The translations under genes were made by a program, and so were the position numbers. DNA of 64,000 nucleotides from Apostichopus japonicus (taxonomy: Eukaryota > Echinodermata > Holothuroidea > Aspidochirotida > Stichopodidae), in assembly GCF_037975245.1 (NCBI RefSeq), contig NC_092564.1, positions 13,976,484 to 14,040,483 of the forward strand, given 5' to 3'. This document shows positions 1 to 11,076 of the stretch, in pieces (the first letter of the stretch is position 1; each line of letters begins with the position of its first letter). The notes beneath the pieces are model-generated. The model had not been told where the DNA came from. It saw nothing but the letters and a program-made list of their open reading frames with translations, and ran no database searches.

Positions 1-510
1 TCTCTTACCATTAGGTTCAGGATCGACGTTTCACATTAGAGGTAAACTGCTCTTACCTTTAGGTTCACAGTCAATGCTTCCCTTTAGAAGTAATAAATCT
101 GTAGCCTTAAGGTTCAGGGTTAATATTTTCACATTAGAGGTCACAAAGCTTTTACCTTAAGGTTCAGGGTTTATATTTTTATTGTAGAGGTCTCAAAACT
201 CTACCTTTAACTTCAGGGTTAATATTTTCACGTTAGAGGTCACAAAGCTATTACCTTAAGGTTCAGGGTTTATATTTTTATTGTAGAGGTCTCAAAACTC
301 TACCTTTAACTTCAGGGTCAATATTTTCACGTTAAGAGGTCACAAAGCTATTACCTTAAGGTTCAGGGTCAACATTTTCACATTAGAGGTCACAAACCTC
401 TTACCTTTAGGTTCAGGGTCAATATTTTCATAGTAGAGGTCACAAATCTATTACCTTAAGGTTCAGGGTTAATATGTTCACATTAGAGGTCACAAAGCAC
501 TCACCTTTAG
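1..510 (-). repeat. 50-bp minisatellite built on the PRPF3 splice donor
   Basis: About eleven units, with the ACC of successive units spaced 48-51 bp apart (near 8, 56, 105, 155, 204, 254, 303, 354, 404, 454 and 504). The last unit is the true 3' end of the PRPF3 exon and its donor. On the minus strand each unit reads approximately CCTGAACCTAAAG then a GT donor, so the final coding bases and the 5' splice site are copied repeatedly into the intron. The array continues off the left edge. Confidence 0.9.
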
Positions 511-3500
511 GTTCAGGTGGAGGTTCAAGACCCAATCTGATTTTCTCAGACTGCTCACGTTGAGTTTCCCTCCTTCTCTGCCTGCGTAGTTTCTTCTGTT
601 CTTTCTTTGTCAAGTAGATAGGAATTTCGACCGGTTTGGTTGGTTCAGCTACAAGCGGGAATAAAGAGGAGTTGCCGTGACAGATTGGAATAAACTGTTG
701 TCACATTAGGGCTACTTATTTTGCAAGATTAGTTCAAAGCTGAATAGTTATGGAAGTATGACATGTCAGATGTCAGATCTTGAGATTGCATTCGAACTGT
801 TGCTTTAAAGCAGCATTTTGCGTCCTTTTCTACGATTTTTCTCAACCTCACTGATTCCACTTTGCCATAACGACATACATAACTAGCTAATCTATTTATA
901 TTTTACTTCAAATGGTGGCATAAAAGTCGAAAAATTTGCAACTTTCAACTTTGTTGTTCTCCAAGATACTTTCCGTTGGGAACCTAATAAACCTCGCCCA
1001 TAATATGAATATTTAAACTCTACGAACGTCATTGACAGATACGTAATATAACACCACGCTTGATTTGTGTACAGTCTATATGGCAGTTGTACCAGGGAGT
1101 TGCATAACAACTCCCTGGTACAACCAACGCGAAGTCTTGAATCTATTTTTAGCAACGGCTCATAACTAAACCTGCATCTCTGATTGGTTGAATTCAAACT
1201 AGTGGGTTTGGCGGAATTGTATGCGATTAATTTTCACTGTGAAATTTGTCGAGGACACTCTTCTCATTTATCGACATAAATCGTTAATTACTCGCTAATT
1301 AACGCTCTTGGCAGGGTGAAACTTGGATGGTATCTTAGATTGCTGTTTTATGATTGATACATGTAAAAAAATTGATGCACATGTTAAAAAAATGGAAAAA
1401 AGCCACCCAACGCAAAATGCTGCTTTAAGATGGAAATGCAGTTAATGGTATCCCTCATCCAAACCCCAACCACTTTACAGTTCTCACATCACACTATACT
1501 GTTGGACAACATTCATTGTATGACAATGGCGAGACCAAATCTATATCACAGTAACTGCACAACAGGTGGGCATGGCCATAGCAAGCTAGACATTAACCAG
1601 TGAGTTACAAGATTCTTTCCCTAATATTTGAGATAGTGAGATATATTTTGACCCATGTATTTACCTGGAGGTTGCATTTGTATAGGATGTTCAACCAGGT
1701 ATGTTATCCCGGTAAACTTGTCTTCAGATTTTCTGTCCGAGCCATGTGCTCCCTCTTGGATATCATCGTAGGAATCTGACTGCAGTATGACTGAATCCCA
1801 CCACTCCACAGTCGGTGTTTCTGTACCACTCTGACGAAGAAAGAAAACTAGAGCAATGAAGACAATACTAGCCAGGAATGGAAAGAGAAACAAAAGAAAC
1901 CTATCATGTTAGAATAAAATTTGGTAAGGAAACCAGATGACTCCATTGAAAACTTCTTAAAACTATAATTGTGGGAAACTCAAGCTTATTCAAGCCTTGT
2001 CATTTCTGGCAAGCAGGCAGAAGGCTTGCTTTCCTCTATATCACATGGATAATAGTATACTCCACCAACTGACCACTTGCTGAAATAGTGATGGGGTCAG
2101 GAGATTTCATTTCCAATGAGTGGACTTGAATTGAATAAAGCTGTTTTGAAAATGTTGAAAGAAATGAACTACTTCAAGCCACATGGGTAGCTACACAGTC
2201 CCATCCAGAGAGAAGGGTGTGTTAGACAGGGGGCAAGGTAAGGGGAATGGGAATAGGGGTGGTATGGAGGGTGGACACATTACAGAGTTCCCCCTGGGTA
2301 CTTCACATTATTTTGCACACTGGGCCCGGAACCTCAGGCTTCTGGTCACAAATCTATGCATGTTCTTTACAACCCTGTATAAAGAAGACATTTTTAAAAT
2401 TTTCCAGGGAATGAGAATAACTTGTTTACCAGTGTAATTTATGGTCATACATATTAAAGTTGGTTTTTGAGCGTCATGAGTTACTTTATACAAAACTATG
2501 ACTATCTTTAAAACATTACATCTCTTTAGTTAGAGATATTACCAACTTTTCCTCTTCAACTTTGAATGATGACTTTACTCTTCCAAACTTTAATCAATCT
2601 CAACATCGTTTTTGTGTCCCTCGCTACAAATTCAATTCCAAAAGGCTCCAAAGTCTCGCAAACTTACCAACTCTTTCTTTGGTGTGATCAGGGCCAGTTT
2701 CGTTGCTGAGGTAATTCCGGTTTTCTTGGCTACCTGAGCTATCTCGTTTTGCAGTTTCTCTAACTGAGACTGAGAACGAGGAGGAGAAAATGATACAACA
2801 TGAGCTAGAACCATCACACCACTCGTAGAAACAAAATGTGGAGATTTACCACAGAATGACTGCAACCTTTTCGAGAACGATTTGGTCAATTGAAAAAAAA
2901 AAATTGGCAGTTTTCCCTTTTTTGTTTTTTGATTGATGATCTCTTCAATTAGTTTTGACTCATGATAACAAAAGACTATTGTAACTGACACTTTGTGTGA
3001 CCTGCACTGATAGGAACTGTGCAAAGATGGTCTGTAACAAAAGTTGACATGTTTCAGATTTAATAAAATATTTCTGCTATGTCAGGATTATACAACAACA
3101 ATGCACCGATACAATCTTAGGCACATCCCACATTTTCTTCCACAAATCCTTAATGATTTATCTAATTTTTTAACCAGACATTTTGCCATGTCAGCGTCAC
3201 ATGTACATAACATTTTTTCCCCAATTTCTCCATTATAGATAATGGAATAAAACTTTACAGCTCAAGCTTGACTTTACTATCGAATAGTACCAATCACTTG
3301 TGAAAATCAAAAAAACAAGCGGTTTTAAAACTTGGCAATGAGGGAACAGTTGCTCATCTTTTTGAAAATAGATGTTTCCATTTTATCTTCCTTTGCTGCC
3401 CAAACAGGACTGTATTACTCTCACAGCTATAACTACAAACATAACAATGCATCCACCTTTCCTGACTTAGAACCATCATTTTAAGCGCTCTTTGATGGAA

Positions 3501-6500
3501 TCCAGCTACTAATCTTAATTTACTTACTTTTGCTCGGATTCTCTGGGCTATTCTTTCAAATCTGCCTTGCTCAAAGAACTTGAATGTTTTTCTTGCTCTC
3601 TGTTCTTGATTACCAGTGAGCCGTGCGTCAAAAAATTTGGAAGAATTGGGATTTATATCCTGTGGTTTCTCTTGCTGTGTGGCTTTGAATTCCTCCCTTC
3701 TCTTTGCTCTGATGTTTGCCTAAAGGAGAATTGATAAAAGGGTGACATACTATCACTTCGAGAATGGATTACGTGTGAATAAAGTCAATTCCACCAAAAC
3801 TTCTATGGGTCATATGCAGAGGAACAAAGGAAAAGAATGTGAATAATGCAGATATATTAATATTGTCAAAGTGAAAAAACACTGTTTACTCCGCAATTTC
3901 CTTGAAAAAGCTAAAATATGATTAGAGCATAAAGGATCCCTTGCACATAGAGAAGAGGACACTACCAATCCTGATGGATGCAACTTTATGTAAATGCTTG
4001 ATGCCACAATGTAACAACAAAGCTTGAGGTGAAGCAAAAAAATTTTTGAAGCTCCATATGCTTTCTAATTACTAATATACAAACAGATATTATAATATGT
4101 AACAAAATCATTCCTTTTTGGCTTATCGTAGTCATGCGAATCTGACAGTCACATTATTAAAAAGACGTGATAGTTTTTGTTGTTGTAAATGTTGAGAAAA
4201 CCATGATCAGATTCCACACTGTTGTCACAGACTTTGCTCACAAACTGTTAGCTATTATTAGTGAATCATACTTCCAAGCAATGACGACTTGATTGTTTTT
4301 TCCTGCAACTTTTGGACCTTGGCGATATTAAATATACTTAGAGAGGAAGGTAGTACCATTGCAGAACAAATTTTAGTCCATCTTAGCATATAACGTCATC
4401 TGAAACATTTCTTAGTGAACAAGCAGGCATAGACAATTGGGGTATGTACCTTGGGAAAACTGGAAACATTCAGCATGTACACTTAGAGTACATAAAGTGA
4501 CCTACCTTAATTGTTGGAACAAACTTTGGAAGTTGAATAACTCTGCCTCGTGCATCCACTGTGCGGCCATATTCATCAAGGATCAAGTCAGTGGGACCAG
4601 TTGGTCTGGAAGTATGAAAAAAATAGCTAACAATTTGTTTATTTGTTTTATTAAACATTTTAAAACTCTACATGTATCTAACAATGGTAACAAACTGCAT
4701 TAATACCAAACTTGAGTCAGAGCTGTATAATGCTGCTGTCATACATCAGAACAGATGTTAATAGGTGTTTGAAGTGAAATATCTTCAAAAAAAGTTTGAA
4801 AGAAATTCTACTAATGGCTAGTTTTCAACATTTAATGCCAAAACATGATTTCATTAAAGCAATCAATTCAACAATGTACAGTAACAACACAGCAACCACT
4901 GACACATAAGTGGTAAACACTAAACAGTGTTAAAATTGGAGGGCTACCTGAAGCAGAATAATATGATCGACTATACTGACATGTACTCTAGAGAAACAGC
5001 ATACCATGCAGAGGGGTATGTACAGGCATACAGCTTTTTACATACACCAAGGTACCCATAGCTTGATGATGTATCATCTACTATCAAAGTGACTTAAAGG
5101 ATGAACTCTCACATTGGAAGTTAAGTAACATCTGTCATCTTCTTTCAACACAAAACAATCCCAATGTTGGCCAGACACACTTAGAAATTTTCAGTTTCTG
5201 TTACAATTAATGAGTACTCACACAGCCAAAACCACAGGCTTCCCATCTTCTTCCTTGGGCTGGGGAGGCTCTTCAGACTGTACAGGCTGGGGAGCTGCTT
5301 GCTTGTTAAGTCCAGTGCTCTCCATAGAGGCCTTGATACGGGCCTGTATCTCTGCGGCTCTTTGTACCTTCTGCATGGCATCGTTCACAAGGGCTTGGGT
5401 TTCAGAGACAGTAGGGATGTGTTGGGCTGGTGCAGCAGGAGTTGTGGGGACCTTCCTACCTGAAGGCTGTGACAGTCAAAAGCAATTTTTATTTTTTTTT
5501 GTCCACGAAGAATTTAAAATAAGAGAAGCCTCTACCGTTACCAGGCACATACATGTCTATGTCAGTAAATCTTGTATGTTTGGATCTTGGGTAAGATGTG
5601 AATGTTGGTCAATCAGAAAGTATCATTAGTTTGATCTTTATCCAATATATTTCATTTTTATTGACAGATAATTTTGCAAAAAATATAGGATAACGAAAAT
5701 AAAATGCCTTACAACCCATGCCAACCAGTACTGCAGTATACATTAATGTCAAACTAGATACTGGTTCACCAAATTAGATATTTGTTCAATATCATGAAAT
5801 AAAGTATGTCATGGATATGCATACGAGGATGTATTATTTCAATCTGTAAAACTCTGTTCATAAGTACTATTATTATTTCAATAACGAATAACAACATCAA
5901 GACTGACCGACTGGCTACTAACTAGCATCATCTTACCAATCCACTGCGCTGTGTTCTTCCAGCTATGATCTGTTGACGGGCTGCCTCCATCATGTTCTTG
6001 ATCTGGGAGGATGACAGCTGGCCCGCATCATCCATTGCAGGAACATACTTTTCATCTTCTTCATCATCTGTGAAGTGAGACAATCTCTTCCTCTTTGGTC
6101 TTCCTGGGTCTTCATCCTTCACAAGAAAATATATTTAACATGTATGTATATTTATACACATTAAACACATCAACATTTACAGAGTCTACAAGTTATCATA
6201 GCAAAACTAGATGTAACGCCAAACCTTCAGATCTTTCAGTCTCACATACAACACATTGACTGTTCATCTTCTTTTTATCATTTCACTTCAATCATATGAG
6301 TCTGGGTTGAGTATGGCAACATCACAAACAGTGGGCTAATATGAAGGATGCTCACACCAAACTTGAGCAGTAAGCAAGAGAATTAGTCTTATGCTACTGA
6401 TTAAAGTATGTAGATTAAGGTACTGGTAAAGGATATTGCATCATGATTTTAAATCAAACAGTTAAATTAATAACTTTGTAACTATTCTCAATGATACCCA

Positions 6501-7414
6501 AAAGGAATAAATGAAACTGGGATACAAATAATGTTAAATATTAACCGACGCAGACTGATACAACTCACCTTCACAGCTGATCGCTTCTTAGTTTTCAGTG
6601 CGGCTTGTTTTTGGCTGATCGTAGCAAACAGGGACTCCACAAATCTTGGTGCTGATTCTTCCAACAATGGAGTCAGCATATCTGCAATTATTTGTTAAAG
6701 TAGGAATGGCATAAACAATACAAATTATGCAAACTACTAGCATGGATATTCACTCAACTAAACAACACCAAATGTAATACCAAGCATAATATTGGTATTT
6801 GAACATAAAGCCTACATTGAGGGACACTCAGAATTCAGGATAAATTTAAGCAAATTGATGTACGTTTTCTCTTATCGACCACTAGAGGTACACTATTTAT
6901 TATTGGCTCACTGAAGTCTGTGTCTTGGGTTATAAAACTGATACATATAAAAAGTTGAAAGCAGAATTGTTACTTGCAATACTGTACAATACAATGTACT
7001 ATTTGTGAACAAAGTAGGTAACTTAATGCTATATATCAGTACATTGGCAGCTCACATCTGTATCAGTATAATGTCAATAGCTGAGTCATAGTAAATACAA
7101 CATACAACACTGGAATATACCTACTTTCTCAGCCATATCAACATAACGAAAGTTACATATGCTTTCAAGACAAACAACCACACTGCATAGTAATCTCATT
7201 TGATTCTATTTCTGATTCTGTGTTGATCATTATAAATTTGAATGCAAAGTTTGAATGTTTTATGCTTACCAATTGCTTTACTTTTACTCATTCCTTTGGC
7301 CACACAATTGAGAGCAGCGGTAACCACAGCAGAGTCTGAGAATCCCAACACATGTCGTAAGGTTTCATCAACTGCTGGCTTCAAGTCCTCTAAATCTCTC
7401 TTTGAAAGAGACAT
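505..7414 (-). CDS. PRPF3: PRPF3, U4/U6 small nuclear ribonucleoprotein Prp3 (partial, N-terminal 462 codons)
   Basis: Component of the U4/U6.U5 tri-snRNP, acting in nuclear pre-mRNA splicing. Nine coding exons join in frame with GT/AG borders: 7414-7270, 6681-6569, 6116-5937, 5466-5222, 4605-4506, 3719-3528, 2769-2668, 1830-1665 and 648-505. The start [12 protein letters not shown] matches the family start; an upstream in-frame Met at 7435 fits less well. Residues 1 to about 70 form the PWI-type domain ([12 protein letters not shown]). A charged segment follows, then [55 protein letters not shown] and [13 protein letters not shown], in the same order as human PRPF3. The C-terminal Prp3/DUF1115 part is outside the window. 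The PWI tripeptide itself reads PAV here. The identification is from remembered family sequence and is very secure; exon edges were set by phase agreement. Confidence 0.95.
1086..1124. repeat. Perfect short inverted repeat in a PRPF3 intron
   Basis: Arms 1086-1102 and 108-124 of the same hundred block (1108-1124) are exact reverse complements, 17 bp each, around a five-base loop CATAA. No coding sequence overlaps. A similar string (AACTCC then ATAACAACTCCCAGG) occurs near 23,985-24,005, so it may be part of a dispersed palindromic repeat. Confidence 0.7.
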
Positions 7415-7479
7415 TGTTGATATAAGAAGAGTCACTGAATAGAAAGACTACTTCCAATTCTCACAAGAACATTGAAAAC
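7415..7479 (-). other. PRPF3: PRPF3 5'UTR portion of the first coding exon
   Basis: A strong 3' splice site (long T-rich tract ending in TTTTGTAG, AG at 7481-7480) lies 65 bases upstream of the chosen ATG, so the start codon probably sits in exon 2. A matching donor (GGTG/GTAAGC, exon end 9089 on the minus strand) lies 1.6 kb upstream and could end a non-coding exon 1. This is inference from splice-site quality only. Confidence 0.45.
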
Positions 7480-8194
7480 CTACAAAAGCAAAGAAAAAAA
7501 CGTCTTGAGAACCATCTTGCATGAATGTTAAAACAATTTTCTGAGCTCAATGAGATTCAATATTTCAATATTTAGGAAAGCAGCATATTGTTACCATGGT
7601 CCTGATTGGAATTCCCTGAAGTCTTTTTATTTTAGCTACATTTAAGCTTGTCTTGCTGGGATACACTTATTCAGTTCTGGGGTCAAACAATTCCATACTT
7701 ACCAACCAAAACTTGATAATAGTGGTAAAACTAATGCATGGTTTAAAATTGTGTTCTGTATAAGGCTGTATGCTAAGTATACTCAGCATTTGAACAAGTA
7801 CAGTAGGCCTAGGATTTTACCACAATGTTGGAAGTGCCTTGCTGGCAGTGCTGGGGAAGTGGGTTTTCATAGGTAATCTTTCAATTTTTTATATTACACA
7901 CTGCGTGTAAGAACCTCTCATTAGATTTGGCGCAGGCCCACAGATAAATGCAGATCTAATATTAGTAAGACGCCAAACTGTAAACAAGTTGTTGCTGTCT
8001 GGGAAAAGGTCAAAAGGAAGGGCTCCCCTTCCCTTTTGTGACACAATTGTTCTGAAGGCTCCTTACACTGGTACAAAATTTGAAGTTAAAAGCAGTGTCT
8101 TATGTACAGTTAGAATAATTACAACTATTGTAACTATCCCCAAATCTGGACATTTTTAAACTTTGTAAATACACCTGACAAAAAAGGAAAACAA

Positions 8195-8475
8195 ATGTTA
8201 AGTCCCAGAGAGTAATGGTATCGTGTTGAGGTAAATTTAGTTATTTTTAGGAAGTAAGATTTTTATATGCCAAAAATATGTGCAAAACTGGGGGGAGGGT
8301 GTTAAAAGATTAAAAAACCACAATTTGATCAGCACATACAAAGGATTAAAACTCATGAAATATGTAACACTGCTTCGCTGTAAAAAGGTTAGGTTGCGTG
8401 CTGTATCGTTGCTAGTTATAATTTAAGGTGCATCAATTATGAAGGTGCGTCAATTATGAAGCCTTTACTATACTA
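8195..8475 (+). mobile_element. Fragment of a TIR repeat family (TCATAATTGACGCAC ends)
   Basis: This stretch matches, in inverted orientation and with divergence, 44,041-44,325 in the IDH2 intron. Shared blocks include TATGCCAAAAATATGTGCAAAACTGG-like sequence, the run ending GGAGGGTGTTAAAAG, and the terminal CATCAATTATGAAGGTGCGTCAATTATGAAGCC region. It lies in the putative first intron of PRPF3. Only one end is visible here, and no coding capacity is seen. Confidence 0.65.
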
Positions 8476-10539
8476 ACTATTGAAATCTTAAATAACTTTA
8501 TACTCTTATCAATACATTATTTTCATTTGGCCTTCAAGTAATACCGCTGGGTCTTGCTGCACTGACTTCATGATTGTGTCATGCATAAGCCAAAAGTAGT
8601 CAATTGCAAGTTTACGCGCAACAAATTTAGCTGAGACTTAGGCCTAGTATTTTCTGCACATATCCAGTTTCCTTTTGAGTTCCCAATGCAAAGGAAAACC
8701 CATTTTCAGTCTGGGTCATATGCAACAGAGGCCATAGCCTACCCTTACCATGACTACCATTTCCTTAATACTGTGATTGAATTTACAATGGATCAAAATC
8801 CCTTTTCTACCGTTATTGAGTGTGAGCGTTGTGGGTATGGTTTTCGGGGCCCCTAAGTTATGCCAACACTTGATCCTAACCACAAACACACCACTTGTAC
8901 CAAAGAACGCAATGCTTTAAGATGTAGTGTTACTGTTACTAGTGTTAGCCTAACGTTAGGCTTACCCAGCATTAAGTCTACAACGATTTGCAAACGTTTC
9001 GCATTACTTAATGGCTTTTAACGTGCATCACCTATGATTACTAATACTGGTATGTTAAGTCTTAAAATAATCACAGGAATTCGCTTACCACCAAAATTGT
9101 TGCTGGAATTTCGCATTCGTTGCTATGAAAGTTAATTCCTTGCAACATTTGTTAATTAATGGGACACCAGTTTTTCAACTGGTTGTTCGTGGTCCTCGCG
9201 TGTGTTTTGCAGGCTTCCTTTGGAAACGTGTGTGACCATATTTGAAGAAATTATCAGCTAGCTCAATAGTGTGGTGCAACCAAACTTAAACGTCACAAGT
9301 AACTATTTTTCAAAATCTTTTAGAGTTACTATCTGTGCTTTTTTTCTTCTCGATTTTACAGAGAAAGAGTAAATCGCGTTTCTAATCATATCTTATATTT
9401 TCAATGAAAACTGCGAAAATTGTTTGTGTCAACAACATGAATAAAAAAATCGGAATTCTGATATCAAAATTTCCAGAAAAGTATCATTCTCAAAATGTCA
9501 ACATGATAGAAAGTGGCAAAGTTTCTAGAAAGAATAATACTTCGAGATCTCAGAAAAGTTGTGTTCCACCATTCAAACTAACCTGGATTTTATCCGATAG
9601 AAACACAATTTATTCAATAGAACAAACATTACCTTATCAATTTATTATTTTTTTTGCGTACGGCACTAATGGGATTATATAAACTCGATAAAAAATTTGG
9701 AATAATGCAATCAAGTGACTTATAATTTCCCTAAATACAAATATAAATGACCAGCGGACGGCCAACGAGAGGATATCTTGCACTAACAGGAGAAACATTA
9801 ACCCCTTGCTACTGCAAGGCAAAAGATCTGTGTGTGTGCGTGTGCGTGGGTATGGGTGTGTTTTGTTTTGTTTGTTGATATCGCTATTTACTTGCTTTCG
9901 ACTATTTTATTTTTGTTCTCGTGTGTTTTGTTTTGTGTGTGTTCAAAACTTGTGTTATAATTTGATTGTTTCTATATGTGTCATTATGAATAAGTATAAT
10001 GTGTGATTGTAATAGTACTAGTATTGCGTATATGCATGGTTAGTCCTAAATGACGCATATAGCATATAGTTACACACCAACCTATACATGCTTTGAACAC
10101 ACACGCGCACAAACACACACACACGAATTAGCGAGATTTTAACCGTTTAATCAAGTCAAGAAACTTTTCTAAACTATTGTTTATTTTTATTACATGTTAA
10201 GTTTTTTTACTTCAAGTTTGAAGTCCTAACAACTTTCGCCTAATCTCATTGTTCCTACTACAATTTGTTTTTGCTTTAGTAGTAAACGATAAGATGCACA
10301 AGCATTGTTTCTATAGCTCAGCGTTCCACTATAATTCTATGAAACATATGATATTTACTGCTAAAGTCAGTTATGGTGACGATTGTTATTTAGAAAAGAG
10401 AGTAGGCATTATACCCTAGTAGACAATGAGAAGTGCACCCCAAACATGACCTATAGTAGCCATCACAATGTCTTCTGAAATACCTTTCCCTGAAAAGGAG
10501 AAAACAAAAAAGATATGTACGGGAATTAATCTATTCTAG
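8476..10539. other. Intergenic/upstream region of PRPF3
   Basis: No supported gene. It contains the candidate PRPF3 non-coding exon donor at 9089 (minus strand), a GT-rich low-complexity patch near 9825-9955, and otherwise AT-rich unique-looking sequence. The open frames at 9404-9682 and 9806-10006 have low-complexity or unremarkable translations and no splice context, so I do not call them genes. Confidence 0.4.
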
Positions 10540-11076
10540 TTTAACCGCATCCGTAAGTTTCAAGTTAATTGTTATAAAGTATCAACCGATCTAAATAGAT
10601 TCAATAAATATATGTTACTGGTTCCCAATAAATTCGAAGTCAAAATATCTCACATGAAAAATGTGTGGCGTCACCATACAGGCATTGCCGGTCTTACAGC
10701 CATATCTTTCCATAACTCGCCGTTATCTGTCGTGACTTCAGAGGCAAATTCGACTAATTCTGATCAAAGGTATGTAATATAAGACTAATCTATTCAAATA
10801 TGTGAAAGAATTTCAGAAGATATTACTTGATCGTTATGATCGTAGATGAATAAAGTGTGCCGGGATATTCATATTGGTATGGGAATGTTAGTTTGTTTAC
10901 CGCTCACAATTAGTTAGTGTAATTACAATATAGCCAATATTGGGGTCCTCTTTTCCTTGGCAGCGGAACTTGGGTATTCGTTCAGTCTGTTGCATGATGC
11001 TTTCATCCAAACTGTTAAAAAAGGCTTTTTGTTTTTCAGTGTTCGAATTAAGCGCACCAGTGCTAGATCAGGCAAG
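10540..11076 (+). CDS. Putative two-exon reading frame of unknown function (5' end of a gene?)
   Basis: Not recognised. An open frame runs from 10540 with in-frame ATGs at 10612 and 10654, and ends at a good donor (CAAAG/GTATGT, exon end 10769) with two bases left over. The next exon candidate, 11040-11076, has a clear TTTTTCAG acceptor and a CAAG/GTAAGT donor. It begins with exactly the one base needed, giving SVRIKRTSARSGK in continuous frame. The translated N-terminal part is moderately hydrophilic (ending SEANSTNSDQ), with no signal peptide evident. The second exon ends in phase 0, the phase in which the first unit of the array at 14,032 is open. Whether these exons belong to that array is inference. 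Chance matching of two short exons cannot be excluded. Confidence 0.38.

Noticed and set aside
5210-5629. 139-residue plus-strand frame
   Set aside because: Antisense to PRPF3 exon 5222-5466, which is supported by homology and phase.
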